Shown: positions 37,801 through 50,335 of the stretch, in pieces | How the letters are laid out: every line of letters begins with the position of its first letter | Position numbering within the stretch: the first letter of the stretch is position 1 | The notes under the pieces: generated by a model | Told to the model about the DNA's origin: nothing | Seen by the model: only the letters and a program-made list of their open reading frames with translations | The model's database searches: none | Source: Plantago ovata | Taxonomy: Eukaryota; Streptophyta; Magnoliopsida; Lamiales; Plantaginaceae | NCBI GenBank assembly: GCA_028274465.1 | Contig: CM051457.1 | Coordinates: 100,997,982-101,061,981 of the forward strand | Direction of reading: 5' to 3' | Length of the DNA: 64,000 nt | Position numbers and translations under genes: made by a program

Positions 37801-38202
37801 CTTTCTGAGTTTGGCCATCAATATTGATATTTAAGTTCAGGATCTCAATTTGACTATTTTAGTTTGAGCTGCTTTAGAATTTCTTTGCCCATTATTGCAA
37901 GAACAACAATAACAAGAAGAAACTTGGGATCTTATGAGATTTATCATGACTGATGTCGTATTTAATGACACACTTAAAATAGTATGATCTTTTGCTTCTG
38001 CAGATTTATCTTTTGTCGGGCGGTGTTGTCGCTACATTCATCATCTTCCAACAAGGTAGAATGTCAACCAGAATGCCTGCCCTGCCTACCTGATTTTGTA
38101 TCACCTAGTAGTTCGACATGTCGGATGGTGGTTATGCAATTAGCTGATTTCTTCGGGGCAACCAACAAGTTCTCAGATAACAGACTGCAATCTGATCAGT
38201 AG
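28862..38202 (+). CDS. Protein SCAI homologue (DUF3550/UPF0682 family), ten exons, 608 aa
   Basis: Exons by splice sites are 28862-28983, 29540-29927, 31454-31654, 32936-33172, 33593-33659, 33751-33951, 35826-35917, 36905-37087, 37163-37299 and 38004-38202. They total 1827 nt and the frame holds throughout. The protein starts MSQQNQLQSNIPVTEAYWSL and contains YFYKVFKVYTQLWKYQQENR, ISKAFKAISGAEKGEPVAML and a C terminus FSDNRLQSDQ. In animals SCAI is a nuclear cofactor that restrains MRTF/SRF transcription and takes part in double-strand-break repair; the plant members are poorly characterised. Intron 7 begins GC rather than GT (35918-35919). Intron 6 holds a LINE fragment. Introns 2 and 3 exceed 1.2 kb and show nothing else recognisable. 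The gene looks intact and single-copy here. Confidence 0.93.
34270..34880 (+). mobile_element. Decayed LINE fragment in intron 6 of the SCAI gene
   Basis: Broken frames on the plus strand resemble the region after plant LINE reverse transcriptases: VSTIKFWSDSWRLGVEV near 34440-34490 and DLRWKLTWSNSLPRVAVSVW near 34770-34830. Its ends cannot be defined. Confidence 0.55.
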
Positions 38203-39099
38203 AAGTACATAATACTTGAACTTCATTGCTCTGTTCAGAAATAGGTTATAAGATGTAGAGTTTTTCAGCACAAAACTTCTCGTATTGATCTCATTGTTCA
38301 TCATTTCTTTTAACATGGGTTGTGTAGTTTAGTGCCTGCAAATGTCATTTGTTTATGCTGTCTTTTGTCTCATACTCCGATAGCCATCGGTTTAATGCTT
38401 TGTAAGTCACCTGTATTACTGTACGTATTCATTGATTGCTGATGATTCTGAATCTCTGATTTGATTTGGTTCTAACTTCTAACGCTACTTTAGACACCCC
38501 CCCTCTCCCCACCCACCCACCCGGCGTCCCGTTCGTTCAACATGGTTTCCCTGGCTGACAAATTGATAATCCTCGTGAAACACAGGTGATAAACAATAAA
38601 TAAAGATGATGAAGCATTTTAAAGATAGCCTTGTGATTAAAACATTACTCGTTTAATTTGGTCCAGATAAAGGTATGCAAGCAAGACAACCCCAAGCTAC
38701 GTACAACAACCTTTTTTTCTTAATAATTTATTTTCACATGTACATGTTAGGTGCGACTAATCCGATCAAACACTATCGGATCCTTTATTTTGGAAATGAC
38801 TCTCCGGATTCTATTCTATGTTCAGAAAACTTAAATTCAACACCTTACTCAAGTGAAATCAAGTGCCTGTCAATAATACATTTATATAATTACACTCTAC
38901 AACCTTAAACACAGAATAATCAGACAGTGATATCAGGGCTATCGGAGCACCATGTAACTGGCAATAATTTTGAAGCAAGGCCCGTCACATTACCTAGTTC
39001 CCTCGTAAACAAGCTTACAAATATTGTACATGTAGAGATCAAATACTATATGGAACCCTATATAGGAAGATCGCGTATCATCTTGTGCATATAGCTCTG
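38203..39099. other. 3' flanks between the SCAI gene and D-lactate dehydrogenase copy 1 (convergent)
   Basis: 38203 to about 38480 is probably the SCAI 3' UTR. 38497-38526 is a C-rich low-complexity run. 38920-39099 is the 3' flank of the D-lactate dehydrogenase copy and is similar to 43100-43473 next to copy 2, so the tandem duplication includes it. Confidence 0.55.
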
Positions 39100-40822
39100 T
39101 TACAAACAAACATGGGGAGGAATGATTTTTCCAGGATTCATGATCCCATTAGGATCTAAAGCAGCTTTGATCCTCTTCATTGTTATAAGGGCCTCCATTC
39201 CAAGTTCCTTCTCAAGGTACTTCATTTTCCCAGTCCCTACCCCGTGTTCTCCCGTGCACGTTCCTTCCATGTCTAATGCAGCATGCACCATAAAATGGTT
39301 CAATCTCTCTGCTTCCCTTCGATGCTCCTCTTTGTTCGGATCAAACAGAATCACCGTGTGGAAGTTCCCATCACCCGCATGAGCAATAACCGTGCATATC
39401 AAAGGCGACGCATCCAGCTCTTGCTTTGATTTCGATATCAACTCTGCTAACCGTGACAATGGAACACACACATCAGTACTCATTGCTTCAAAACCTGGTG
39501 CCATCGCGAAGCAAGCCCAGAGCGCCTCCTTTCGTATCTTCCAAAGCTCCTTCTTCGCATCAGGGTCCTCTGTGAAAACGAAGTCAGACCCATTATGCTC
39601 AGACGCTATCTTCTGAACTATATGAGTCTGTTCACGCGAATAAGCTTCCGTTCCAATGAACTCAAACAACAAAGTTGGAGCCTCCGGCAAACTCTTCCCA
39701 TTCGCGATGTTAATTGCCTTAACTTGAACCTCATCAATAAGCTCCACTCTTGAAACCTGTATCCCACGCATCATAGTCTCAATAGCAACATCTGCTGCAT
39801 CCTTCACCGTTGGAAAGTTACACATTGCCACCACCGAATGCTCTGGTATCCTTTGCAAACGTAGAGTAACCTCCGATATAACCCCCAATGTACCTTCACT
39901 TCCAATCACTAACCTTGTCAGATCATACCCCGCGGCACTTTTCCTAGCCCGTGAACTAGTCTTAACAACATCTCCATTAGCCAAAACAACCCTAAGACTA
40001 ATCACATTCTCACGCATAGTACCATACCTAACAGCCAACGAACCAGAGCATCGAGTAGCACACATTCCACCTATCGTAGCTCCAGGACCAGGATCCAATG
40101 GAAGAACAAACCATAAGGCTCTAAATACTCATTCAACTCCATCCAACCAATACCAGGCTCAACGACAACATCCATATCTCTCACATTCAAAGCTTTAACA
40201 CGTTTCATATTCGACAAATCAACGCACACACCACCATTTGGGGATAAAGTATGCCCTTCTATGGACGTTGCTCCTCCATACGGTACGATCGGAACTTTAT
40301 ACTTGTTACAGGCAGCAACTATTTTGGAGATTTCATCTTCCGATTAGGAAAAACGATCAGATCAGGGATGTTGACTGCTCTGTGGAAGCTGTTTTGGGGC
40401 TTTCCGTGGAAGTACCTCTCATCGTAATCAGTGGTCAGGTTTTCTTTACAAATGGACTTCAACTCAGTTATTAGAGTTTCAGGAAGCTCTGTGAGTGAGC
40501 CTTTGACTAAGTAATCGTCTTCTGTGCTGCCTTTTCCACCCAAGGTTTTGTTCGGTTGGTCACAGAGGGAAATTGAGGCGGCGGAGACAGCGAGAGCGGC
40601 TAAGGGGAGCAGAGAGAAGTTGGTGGTGGTGGTGGTTGTACTTGTTGAAGTGGTGCTGATGAATCTTAACCTGGAAATGAACCAGGCTAGTTCTGGTTTG
40701 GTTTTGGTGTATGTGGTGGATCTGGTGTTAGGGTAGTGGTGAAGTCTCTGAGATTTTGTGTGTTTGTGGAGAATAGATGAGTTTCTGAGGCGAGAAAAAA
40801 TCCATGAGGAAAATAGCTTCAT
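39100..40822 (-). pseudogene. D-lactate dehydrogenase (cytochrome), copy 1, with two frameshifts
   Basis: This is homologous over its length to the intact copy at 43474-45192. The start MKLFSSWIFSRLRNSSILHK is at 40822 and the stop follows PPHVCL at 39100. One base is missing near 40345 relative to copy 2 (FPNRKMKS instead of FPKSEDEIS) and another near 40105 (upstream of DPGPGATIGGMCATRCSG), so the protein is read in three frames. The rest, including the FAD-binding part and HAGDGNFH and GEHGVG, is well kept, so decay is recent. It has no introns. Confidence 0.88.
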
Positions 40823-41274
40823 GGTGGTGGTGATAAAGCAGAGCAGTTGGAGGTGGTGAAGTTCAGTTCAACCCAATTGGTGCAGAATAGATAATAGTCC
40901 ATGTATTTCTGGCCACTAAAACTTATCATTTATCATCAACTAATCAAATCATGTTTCTTCTTGCTCTTCTGACCATAGGGGTTTTGCATACAACCCCTCA
41001 CCATTCACAGGATCCCACCTGCAGGGCGGCTATGCAGTGTGCACGGTCAAATAAAAATTTCCTTAGCAACTTTTGTCAATAATCTTCTTCTTCTTCTACA
41101 CGGTTCCCTGGCCAAGAAAATGATACTCCAGTTGATATCTGTTTAAAACAGTAAATTCAATGAAAACCAGGTGACTCTTTTATGATTGAGAAACAGTAAA
41201 TATGCTTGAAACCCAGATCAGGCTGACATACCCCTCCCACTTAATATCATGCTGTCTGTAATGTCATGTTACTT
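40823..41274. other. 5' flank of D-lactate dehydrogenase copy 1
   Basis: Presumed former 5' UTR and promoter; 40823-40910 resembles the region upstream of copy 2. Nothing else was recognised up to the LINE end. Confidence 0.45.
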
Positions 41275-42610
41275 ATTTTTTTACAGAAAGCAGAAAGCCT
41301 GTATGACAGTCGAAGTAAAATAAACAATTCGACACCCATTCTCTTGCGCCCCTTCAATCACAGATTGAACCGCCATTGCCTCAGCAACTTCTGCTGTGAC
41401 TTGTTGACAGTGAACAAGTCTATACCTAGTCACTAGACCAGCTGCATCGTCAGCTCCCATGCCAAAAGGTCCAAAACCAATTTGCCTTGTCATCCATGGC
41501 ATAAACATGAATTTTAATACCTTACAGCAACTCCCCAGCAGAACCAGAAGAAGATTTAAAGTGAGACCGAACAACAGCTGCAAGTGTGCAAAGTCAGCAC
41601 TTCGGCATTGTACCAGAAATCATTGGCCAAACGTAATAAAGTCCAGCGCTTTAGAAACTTGTCACCATGTGTAAGTCAATTTCTAATTGTAGCAAAGCCC
41701 CCAAATCATAGTCAGAACCCAATCCCACACATTTTTATCCAACTTGCTGCGGATAAATTGCAGCCAACTTCTGTAGAAATCAGCATGCTCATGTGAAACT
41801 GCATGTGATTAGGTACAACCAAACTGCATCTGCAGAGCCCCAATCTGAACAGGTAGCATCCATTACTACCTTTTTCTGCCGTAACTGAGTTCAAATAGGT
41901 ACTGCATCAAGTGCTGAATGCAAAGCTTCAGCTTTTCTAGTACACTGAGTTCCCAAAAATCCCCTTTCGAAGGCTCTCCCGATGAGGATCCACCAATATT
42001 ATGTCCTCTCTGTACCTTCACCCAATTTCACACAATGTGAAAGTCAGGACTCCTGACTTTGTGTTATGCCATACCCGTTTATAGTGGTCGTCCACTCACA
42101 GAAAGAGGAATGGCAAGTATTGCTACACTGTCCAAATGACTAAAATATGAAGTCACAGCAACTTCATCCCATTTCCTATCTACAATAATCAGTCAGCACT
42201 TTCACAGTAAGGTCTAACAGTGTGGCTGGCAGTCTCCCAAGGCAGAAAAGAAGCATCTCTAGGTATCCAAGCATCCAACCAGACATTAATACTAGTCCCA
42301 TCCCCAACTCTCCAACGTACTCCAACCGTAAACCAAGAAGCACCGACACAATACTCCTCCAGATGAACAACCAGAAACAACAGTGCCATCCAAGAACTCA
42401 CCCTGGGGGTAATAACTTACTTTCAACAATATGTAAATCATAGTATGAGTTGTGTAAGCAGCCTCCATCCCTGTTTTGCCAACATAGCCACATCAAATGA
42501 GAACAAGTCCCTATATACAAGCCCGCCATCTCATTTACTTTCTTTAAGCCTATCCCAACTGATCCAATGAATTTTATTTGTACACTTGTCACCCCACCAA
42601 AACTTCATAA
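41275..42610 (-). mobile_element. LINE remnant between the two D-lactate dehydrogenase copies
   Basis: Broken minus-strand frames match the distal part of plant LINE ORF2: IGLKKVNEMAGL with AKQGWRLL-like text (42400-42592), VRWRVGDGTSINVWLDAWIP (42190-42400) and an RNase H-like end (EAMAVQSVIEGAQENGCRIV, 41281-41460). A short T run at about 41274-41281 marks the 3' end. It is truncated and heavily decayed. From 42611 to 43473 only the 3' flank of copy 2 is seen. Confidence 0.78.
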
Positions 42611-43473
42611 GTGACTCAAGTAAGCACTTGACTTAGAAAAGCCCTACTTACTTTTGTGGATAGAATCAACAATACTAGGAGAGAACTAATTTTTTAATGC
42701 TCAAATACAGGATCTTAAAGAAAAAGAAAGCTTTGCTTGCTGTCAAATTCTAGCATATCACATTATCACCTTGCCCTAAATATATATGCTCAGATTCAGG
42801 GAGCTATGCACAAAATGATCATGACTTGCTCAACCAGTGACCTAACAGTGCAACACAAAATTCTTTCAAATAAAAGGGTAAGAGTAAAGAGAACATAACT
42901 TTAGAATTACTCTGCAAAGAGTAGAAACCTTGAGCAACTACACTTGTACTTTATTCAGGCAATGGCTCCAGGTCACTTGATCGGTTGATCCTCATGATGT
43001 ACATAGCGTGGCAGATAGCTAAAACAGGGGACCAAATCAACCATCGTCCCTACACCCCTAAACACCGCACATATTTGCCAAGCAATTTTCATATAAGAAT
43101 CAGGCAGCAATATCAGGACTATTGGACCCCTATGAAAATCCTTCTTGCATGAGCACTGACAAGTATCAGAAGTTCTTCAAGTCCTTTCATTCATTTGCTT
43201 CAACAAGTAGAGTATATTTCGGAGAAAGGCAAGTCACACTACATAGTTTCACTGCAAACAAGCTGATATTCCGTCGTGTGGAGATTGATCTACTACTCTG
43301 ACTTCTAATCCTTCCTAAGAACCTTAGATAAATAAAGGAAAACAACTACTAATCCTACTAGAACTCTATTTATTTCTGACATAACTTGAGTTAATCAGTA
43401 CTCCTAACAGAGATCAAGTACCATACTGTACGGTAGAGATTATAGGGTATCATTCAACGCAAATATAGCTCTG

Positions 43474-45192
43474 TTACAAACAAACATGGGGAGGAATGAT
43501 TTTTCCAGGATTCATGATCCCATTAGGATCTAAAGCAGCTTTGATCTTCTTCATTGTTTGAAGAGCCTCCAGCCCAAGTTCCTTCTCAAGGTACTTCATT
43601 TTACCAGTCCCTACGCCGTGTTCTCCCGTGCATGTTCCTTCCATGTCCAATGCCGCATGCACCATAAAATGGCTCAATCTCTCTGCTTCTCTTCGATGCT
43701 CCTCTTTATTCGGATCAAACAGAATCACCGTGTGGAAGTTCCCATCACCCGCATGAGCAATAACCGTGCATATCAAAGGCGACGCATCCAGCACTTCCTT
43801 CGATTTCGATATCAATTCTGCTAACCGTGACAGCGGAACACAAACATCTGTTATCATTGCCTCAAAATCCGGTTCCATAGCAAAGCAAGCCCAAAGCGCC
43901 TCCTTTCGTATCTTCCAAAGCTCCTTCTTCGCATCAGGATCCTCCGCAAAAACAAAGTCAGACCCATTATGACCCGACGCAATCTTCTGAACTATAATAG
44001 CCTGTTCACGCGAATAAGCTTCCGTCCCAATGAGCTCAAACATCAAAGTGGGAGCCTCAGGCAAACTCTTCCCATTCGCAACATTAACAGCCTTAACCTG
44101 CACCTCATCCAAAAGCTCCACTCTCGAAACCTGTATCCCACTCATCATAGTCTCAATAGCAACATCAGCCGCATCCTTAACCGTCGGAAAGTTACACATC
44201 GCCACCACCGAACGCTCCGGTATCCTCTGCAAACGCAACGTAACCTCCGAAATAACCCCCAATGTACCTTCACTCCCAATCACCAACCTCGTCAAATCAT
44301 ACCCCGCCGCGCTTTTCCTAGCCCTTGAACCAGTCTTAACAACATCCCCATTAGCCAAAACAACCCTAAGACTAATCACATTCTCACGCATCGTCCCATA
44401 CCGAACCGCCAACGAACCGGAGCATCGAGTAGCACACATTCCACCTATAGTAGCTCCAGGACCAGGATCCAACGGAAAAAACAAACCGTAAGGCTCCAAA
44501 TACTCATTCAACTCCATCCAACCAATCCCAGGCTCAACCACAACATCCATATCTCTCACATTAACCGATTTAACACGCTTCATATTCGACAAATCGACAC
44601 ACACCCCACCATTTGGGGACAAAGTATGCCCTTCGATCGACGTAGCTCCTCCGTACGGCACGATCGGGACTTTGTACTTGTTACAGGCAGCAACTATTCT
44701 GGAAATCTCGTCTTCCGATTTGGGGAAAACGATTAGGTCAGGGATGTTGACTGATTTGTGGAAGCTGTTTTGGGGCTTCCCGTGGAAGTACCTCTCGTCG
44801 TAATCGGTGGTTAGGTTTTCGTTACAAATTGAGTTCAATTCATCGATTAGGGTTTGAGGAAGGTTTGTGAGTGTGCCTTTGACTGAGTAATCGTTTACCT
44901 CTGTGCAGGCTTTACCGCCGACGGATTTGTTGTTCGGTTGGTCGCAGAGGGAGACTGAGGCTGCGGAGACGGCGAGAGCGGCTAGGGGGAGGAGAGAGAA
45001 GGTTGTAGTTGTTGAAGGTGTGGTGGTGAGGAATCTTAAGGTGGAGATGAAGAAGGCTGGTTGTGGTTTGGTTTTGATGTCTGTGGTGGATGTGGTGTTA
45101 GGGTGAAGTGTGTGAGGTTTTGTGTGTTTGCGGAGGATTGATGAGTTTCGGAGGCGAGAAGAAATCCATGAGGAGGAGGAGAATAGCTTCAT
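43474..45192 (-). CDS. D-lactate dehydrogenase (cytochrome), mitochondrial, copy 2, intact and intronless
   Basis: A single 572-codon frame starts at ATG 45192. About 80 N-terminal residues, rich in Ser, Thr and Arg, look like a mitochondrial transit peptide followed by a hydrophobic AALAVSAASVSLC segment. Residues about 150-330 are the FAD-binding type-4 domain (IVPYGGATSIEGHTLSPNGG, DPGPGATIGGMCATRCSG, VIGSEGTLG). The C-terminal FAD-oxidase domain has HAGDGNFH (His480) and EHGVGTGKM (524 onward), motifs of the active-site and metal region. The enzyme oxidises D-lactate to pyruvate and passes electrons to cytochrome c; in plants it follows the glyoxalase steps that remove methylglyoxal. Length is close to the plant family norm. 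It is a tandem partner of copy 1, in the same orientation. The lack of introns is unusual if, as I recall, the Arabidopsis homologue has many. Confidence 0.93.
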   Translation of the reverse strand: MKLFSSSSWISSRLRNSSILRKHTKPHTLHPNTTSTTDIKTKPQPAFFISTLRFLTTTPSTTTTFSLLPLAALAVSAASVSLCDQPNNKSVGGKACTEVNDYSVKGTLTNLPQTLIDELNSICNENLTTDYDERYFHGKPQNSFHKSVNIPDLIVFPKSEDEISRIVAACNKYKVPIVPYGGATSIEGHTLSPNGGVCVDLSNMKRVKSVNVRDMDVVVEPGIGWMELNEYLEPYGLFFPLDPGPGATIGGMCATRCSGSLAVRYGTMRENVISLRVVLANGDVVKTGSRARKSAAGYDLTRLVIGSEGTLGVISEVTLRLQRIPERSVVAMCNFPTVKDAADVAIETMMSGIQVSRVELLDEVQVKAVNVANGKSLPEAPTLMFELIGTEAYSREQAIIVQKIASGHNGSDFVFAEDPDAKKELWKIRKEALWACFAMEPDFEAMITDVCVPLSRLAELISKSKEVLDASPLICTVIAHAGDGNFHTVILFDPNKEEHRREAERLSHFMVHAALDMEGTCTGEHGVGTGKMKYLEKELGLEALQTMKKIKAALDPNGIMNPGKIIPPHVCL

Positions 45193-45361
45193 GGTGATGG
45201 TGGGTGATAAAACAGAGCAGTAGCAGAGGTCGTAGACTGTAGTGGTTATAAATGTAGTTTGTTAAGTGGAGTAGTGTACCGCTACCATCTTACTCTTACC
45301 TCAAAAAAATAGACTTCCATTTACTACTTGGTCATGCTAAGTACCGTTAGAAACTTACTAA

Positions 45362-46018
45362 GCCCTTCTCCATCAAAGCCCGGGCATTTTGAGGCTCACA
45401 CGGCTCATCAAATCTTTGATGCACATTTGAGCTGACCATCAACGATGCTCATTAGTTTATTATTTTTTTAATTTTTTCATTTTTTTATTTTTCTTTTTCT
45501 TCTCCACTTCTTTTTCTTTGTTTGCTGACCTGATCTTTTTTTCTATTCCATTTCTTTATTTTTGTTTTCTTTTCCACTTATTTTGTTGTAAATTTTCATT
45601 TATTTTTACAAAAAATAAAATACACTTATTCAATAAATCATTTAATAATTCATATTACAACTAAAAATAATACCCCTTACATAATAATAAAATTACAAAT
45701 CTTACGTAAAAAAAAAAAAACACTCTTGATAATGAAAATAGCTAGGCGACGACATTGTTTAACCCCTAAAATGAAAATACTTGTTTATTATAGTATTTAT
45801 TTCAAAGTATTGTTATTTTAAAATTTATATAATGTAATTGCAATTAATTAATAATAATGAAAATGAGATTATTTATGAAGTTTTAAAAGAAATGAGAAAA
45901 TGAAAAGTAAAAGAGAGGTTGGGGGGAGTAACTGTTGGAGTGTTGGGGTTTAAATTGAGTGGAATGCTGACGTGGCAAACTTAAGCCTCAAATTGAGTAT
46001 CAAGTGCTGGAGAAGGCC
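45362..46018. mobile_element. PIF/Harbinger-type MITE, 657 bp
   Basis: The ends are GCCCTTCTCC at 45362 and GGAGAAGGCC at 46018. They are flanked by TAA on both sides (45359-45361 and 46019-46021), the 3 bp target typical of PIF/Harbinger. Inner terminal similarity continues (TTTTGAGGCTCA against the inverse of TTAAGCCTCAAATTGAG). It is AT-rich and noncoding. It lies just upstream of the intact D-lactate dehydrogenase. Confidence 0.8.
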
Positions 46019-46021
46019 TAA

Positions 46022-47699
46022 TGAAACGGGGGAGGAAGTATAATTTAGGAATTGGTTAATTAGATTAAGACGGTTATAAGGAGGAATTGCTCTTCTAGCT
46101 ACCAAGTTAATTCAATTAAACTATTTCTAACATAATTCAACCCTTTCAAGCCTCCTAGTAAGCTAAATCACCGTAACAAGAAAAAACGGCCACCGTCTGG
46201 AAGCAAATCAGGTAGCATCTTTAAACCCTTTGTTAATTTGCCTATGATGATTGAAGATTTATTTCAATTTTGACCATGTGATGAGAGCTACACTCGAACT
46301 AACTTTGAATTTCTCTATCTCCAATATCATGAATGCTTCCGTTTTTTACATGATTAGATTAATCATGTTTTAAATTTCTTACGATGTAAACTGTGGCTTG
46401 AAAACTTTAAAGACAAGACTCTAGAGTTCAATGGAGGATGTGTAGAAATTTGATAATGCATATTGAAAAGGAAATTTTCAAGGGTTTTGACATCGATACA
46501 ATCGTTGATGATTTTGAGAAGATGATCAAGAGATGTAGAGTAAGATTTTCATGGAAATGAGCCTTGTCTTATGAGATACTTTTTAAATTTGAATCGTTTA
46601 GTCATTTTCTGTTTGTGTTTATATTTTATGTTTTTTATTCCATCATTTTACTTGGAGAGTCATATTTAAATATTTATGATAAATTTAATGTCTAAAATAT
46701 TGATCCGACCCGCACCGTTGTAGCTCAAACTAACAAAACTACATAGAGTACTCGTGTTATAACACTCCGCCTTCCCCACTTTCAAATCCTAGCTCCGCTC
46801 CAGGGGAGAATCATATCATATCTCCAAAGATATGATTTACACTTGCTCTATAACTCACCACTGACCTATAAATATGATGTGGTAATTAAAGGTAGATAGT
46901 TAGAGATGTAGTCACTAACAACTTCATCAAACTCCCTACAACTAAATTGTAGGTTAAACCCTAAAGTCAAACCCCTACTACCAAATTGTAGGTTAGATTC
47001 AAATCTTGAACAACTCTTTTGACCCTGGTAATCAAATTCCCCATGCGTCTTAACCTTAGAGATGCGTAGGTGTTGTATCCTAACTTCAGGGATACATAGA
47101 TCAACAGTGGAGCACTATGCAGTGAAAGATGTTGAGCTAAAGGTGGAGAATTGTGGAGTTAGTGTTATCTCAACAGCAGACACAGAGACTCTAGTTGAAC
47201 TAACATATTGAACCAACTCTGAGGACAAATTATGTGACCAACTGCAGACAGGAAAAGGAAATTGTCCTAAATAAGGGTTTAATTGCTATTCGATTTCTCT
47301 TAGAAAATAGCTACGAATTGGAGGCTATAAAGGGATGAATATTACATGCTCAGACCAGATCTGGAAGATATCAACACAACATTGAAGGCCCGGCTCGAGT
47401 ACTTCGAAGGGTGATATATTATAGATTATAGGTTCTAGTTTTGAGAGACAGATTAGTTATTGTTTCTTGAATACTGTTAGGGACTTGTAATTGGGATTGA
47501 TATAATATAGTGAAGTTGGTTGATCTCCGTGGACGCAGGTTATTTACAATCGAACCACGTTAAATTCTTGTGTTCTCTTTGCTTGCGTTCTTGCTCTGTT
47601 TTCTGTTTGTGGTGTGTGTGACTAATTAATTGCGTGCAGCTGATCTTGGTGGGTATAGTTGACATTGTGACCTTTGTGTTTTCGTTATCTGTCTTATTG
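46022..47699. other. Intergenic DNA with a possible LTR-like remnant
   Basis: No gene was recognised. About 47380-47600 has a run (CCGTGGACGCAGG, GAACCACGTTAAATTC, TTGTGTTC) reminiscent of copia LTR ends. No partner LTR or internal region was found, so this is at most a broken solo fossil. Confidence 0.35.
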
Positions 47700-50335
47700 T
47701 TACTCAACACTAATAGACATCACCGCTAAAAGAAAAAATGAAAAATTCATAAACTTAACAACAAGTCCATGAAAACAACGTGCTACACCCTCTCCCACCG
47801 AAACCTCCCGATATACATGCACTTCACCCACCACCGCTTACTACTCCACTGACAGCTACTACTAGCACTAGTACACAAGTTACAATATCTGATCATATTC
47901 TCGTAGATCACCAGATTGATATCAATCATTCTGAAGAAACTATATCTACTACCCTTTGCAATAGACGAAACAAATCTCACTCTCAAACTCCTAGTGCTTT
48001 TACATTTCAACAATCAAAAAATCAATTTCAAAGCCTAAGTATGGATCAAAAGAAACGTGTACATATTGTTCGTAGCAAGCAAGCTTTAGAAAAATCAAAA
48101 GAAAACACCAAAAATACAAAAATAAGTAGTACTGGTACATATGTAGAAGGTTCTCTTCCAACAGAAACAGAGACTGCATCGGCCAAAATGAAGCAGGGGA
48201 GAGATGCTAGCACCACTCAAACAGTCCACAAAGCTGCAGAAAAGGAGGATGCTGAGGCGAATACCTCAGGCACACAGAAATCATATAAAGAAATCCTAAG
48301 GCAGAACTCCCCACATGAGTTTTTCAATGAATGGCTTAAAGACTTTGCAGATACTGGTGAAGATATAGAAATGGCGGAAGGCACGGAGGAAACAGCCACG
48401 GCACGACCAAAAACTGTTGCTGGACTAATCAACTTCAACAAAACGGAGTTGGAACAGCTATATAAGCCTTGGAAAGATACACTAATCATACAAACGGTGG
48501 GGTATGTCAAAACTATCCCACAAATTGAGAAACACTTACAAGGTTTATGGAAACTAGAACAGTCCGTCACATCTATAGACTTGGGCAAATGATGCTATAT
48601 AATTCGAATGAAAACACCGGATGATTATATGATCGCTATAGCTGGAGGGCCCTGGTTTTTGTTCAATTACTACTTGGCCATACAACAGTGGAAGCCAGAT
48701 TACATGCCTTCAAAAGGCCCTTTTCCTCATATGGCGATTTGGGTACAATTACCTGAATTGCCGGTGGAGTACTATGAAAAATCGGCATTGCTAAAAATTG
48801 GGCAAGGTATTGGGAAGCCAATTAAAGTGGATGTACATACATCACAAGCAAAACGGGGAAGATATGCTAGATTATGTGTAGAAATTGACACATCCAAGCC
48901 ACTCAAAAAATCAATCCTCATTGGAGGAAGAATACAACCCATTTTCTATGAAATAAGCTCGGAGTTTTGTTTCATATGTGGTAAAGTTGGCCACCTTAGC
49001 AGTACGTGTGGTACGCAAACTAGAAGCGACACAGAGCATGATCAACAATATTCTGATACCATTCCGATGGAGCATGCACACACGGAGGAGGCTCGTACAA
49101 AAGGCGGGAGGGCCGGAAACAAAACATCGGAAGCAAAAGATAATAATCTGGAGGAACAATGGCACATAGTCAACCGACGAAATCACCCCAGAGGGACCAA
49201 TCACCAAAATGGAGCAGAGCGGAAAAATACAACTTTCATAGACAAAAATAGAGTTGACAAAAAGGCCCAAATTAAAGGCAAGGAAAAAATGATCTATGAT
49301 CAAGGGCAAAATAGAGAAAGCCAAAATAATAAGACAGCAAGTAACTTAAGGAATGGAATAAAAATACAAGAACAAAACAAAGATTTGGACAAAGATAAGG
49401 GAGAGAAAAATGCATTAAAGGAGAAATTACACCCCCACAAGCCGGCTGCAGTAACTCTCGGCACGAGTAGCCATGCAACCCACTACCACGCTGGCCAATC
49501 GGAAAACGAGAGTGCTACAACCATTGGCGGACAATCTGAACAGACGCCAATTATGGAACTTTCTCCAAATGACAATCATTATACTGAAATTTCATCCAGT
49601 TCCAAGGAAAAGGTGATAGGAAAGGAAAAAGACAAAGATTTATTATCTTCTGCTTCACACTCCACTTCACTCTCACTTTCCACTTCCAAAGCTCATCCAA
49701 GCCCTAAAAATGGCCCAAAACTTGGAAGCAATCCGGAATCTTACACGGCTACAAAACACCCAACCCTCCCCACAGAACACCCCTTCCTCGGCACTGTCAC
49801 CGTACTCCCACCTGAGTCCGGCGACATCACCCAACCAAACCTCAATCGAGTTGGTCCAGCAAGTGATAACCCAAAACCTTGCATGGACGCATCAACAGCC
49901 TCAGGGCACATTGGAAAACCCGATAGTGCTAACAGCGTCACCAACAACCCTACCTGAAGCAAATGCGGCGGCTTTGCAACCTCCGGTCAATTTACAGAAC
50001 CCTCCGCACCAGTTGATGGAGATCCTCAGAGAACAACACCGGCAAGTGGAGCAAACTTACCACCGACAAACAGCGAGGAGCCAGAACTTAGGGGTACAAG
50101 TACCAATAGCGCCACGGGTGGGTCGGAGCACGTTGACGGCGTTCGAACAACTGCTGCAGGAAAACCAAGAAAGACAAATGGAGAGGATGCGAGGTCAACA
50201 GTTCAGGGAGGGTTTGGTCAATTTCCTACTAAACCATACTGTCCAAAACCCCCAGACCACCTCCTTGGACCTGGGCCAGCCATCTGCCCCACTATTGGGC
50301 CGGCCTGTGTTGACCCCAGTCCCACCACAAGAACG

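Noticed and set aside
43969-44491. 119- and 153-codon plus-strand frames over the D-lactate dehydrogenase gene
   Set aside because: Antisense shadows of the conserved FAD-binding region with no independent support.
47380-47600. LTR-like words before the large LINE
   Set aside because: No second LTR, primer-binding site or internal region; kept only as a weak remark.
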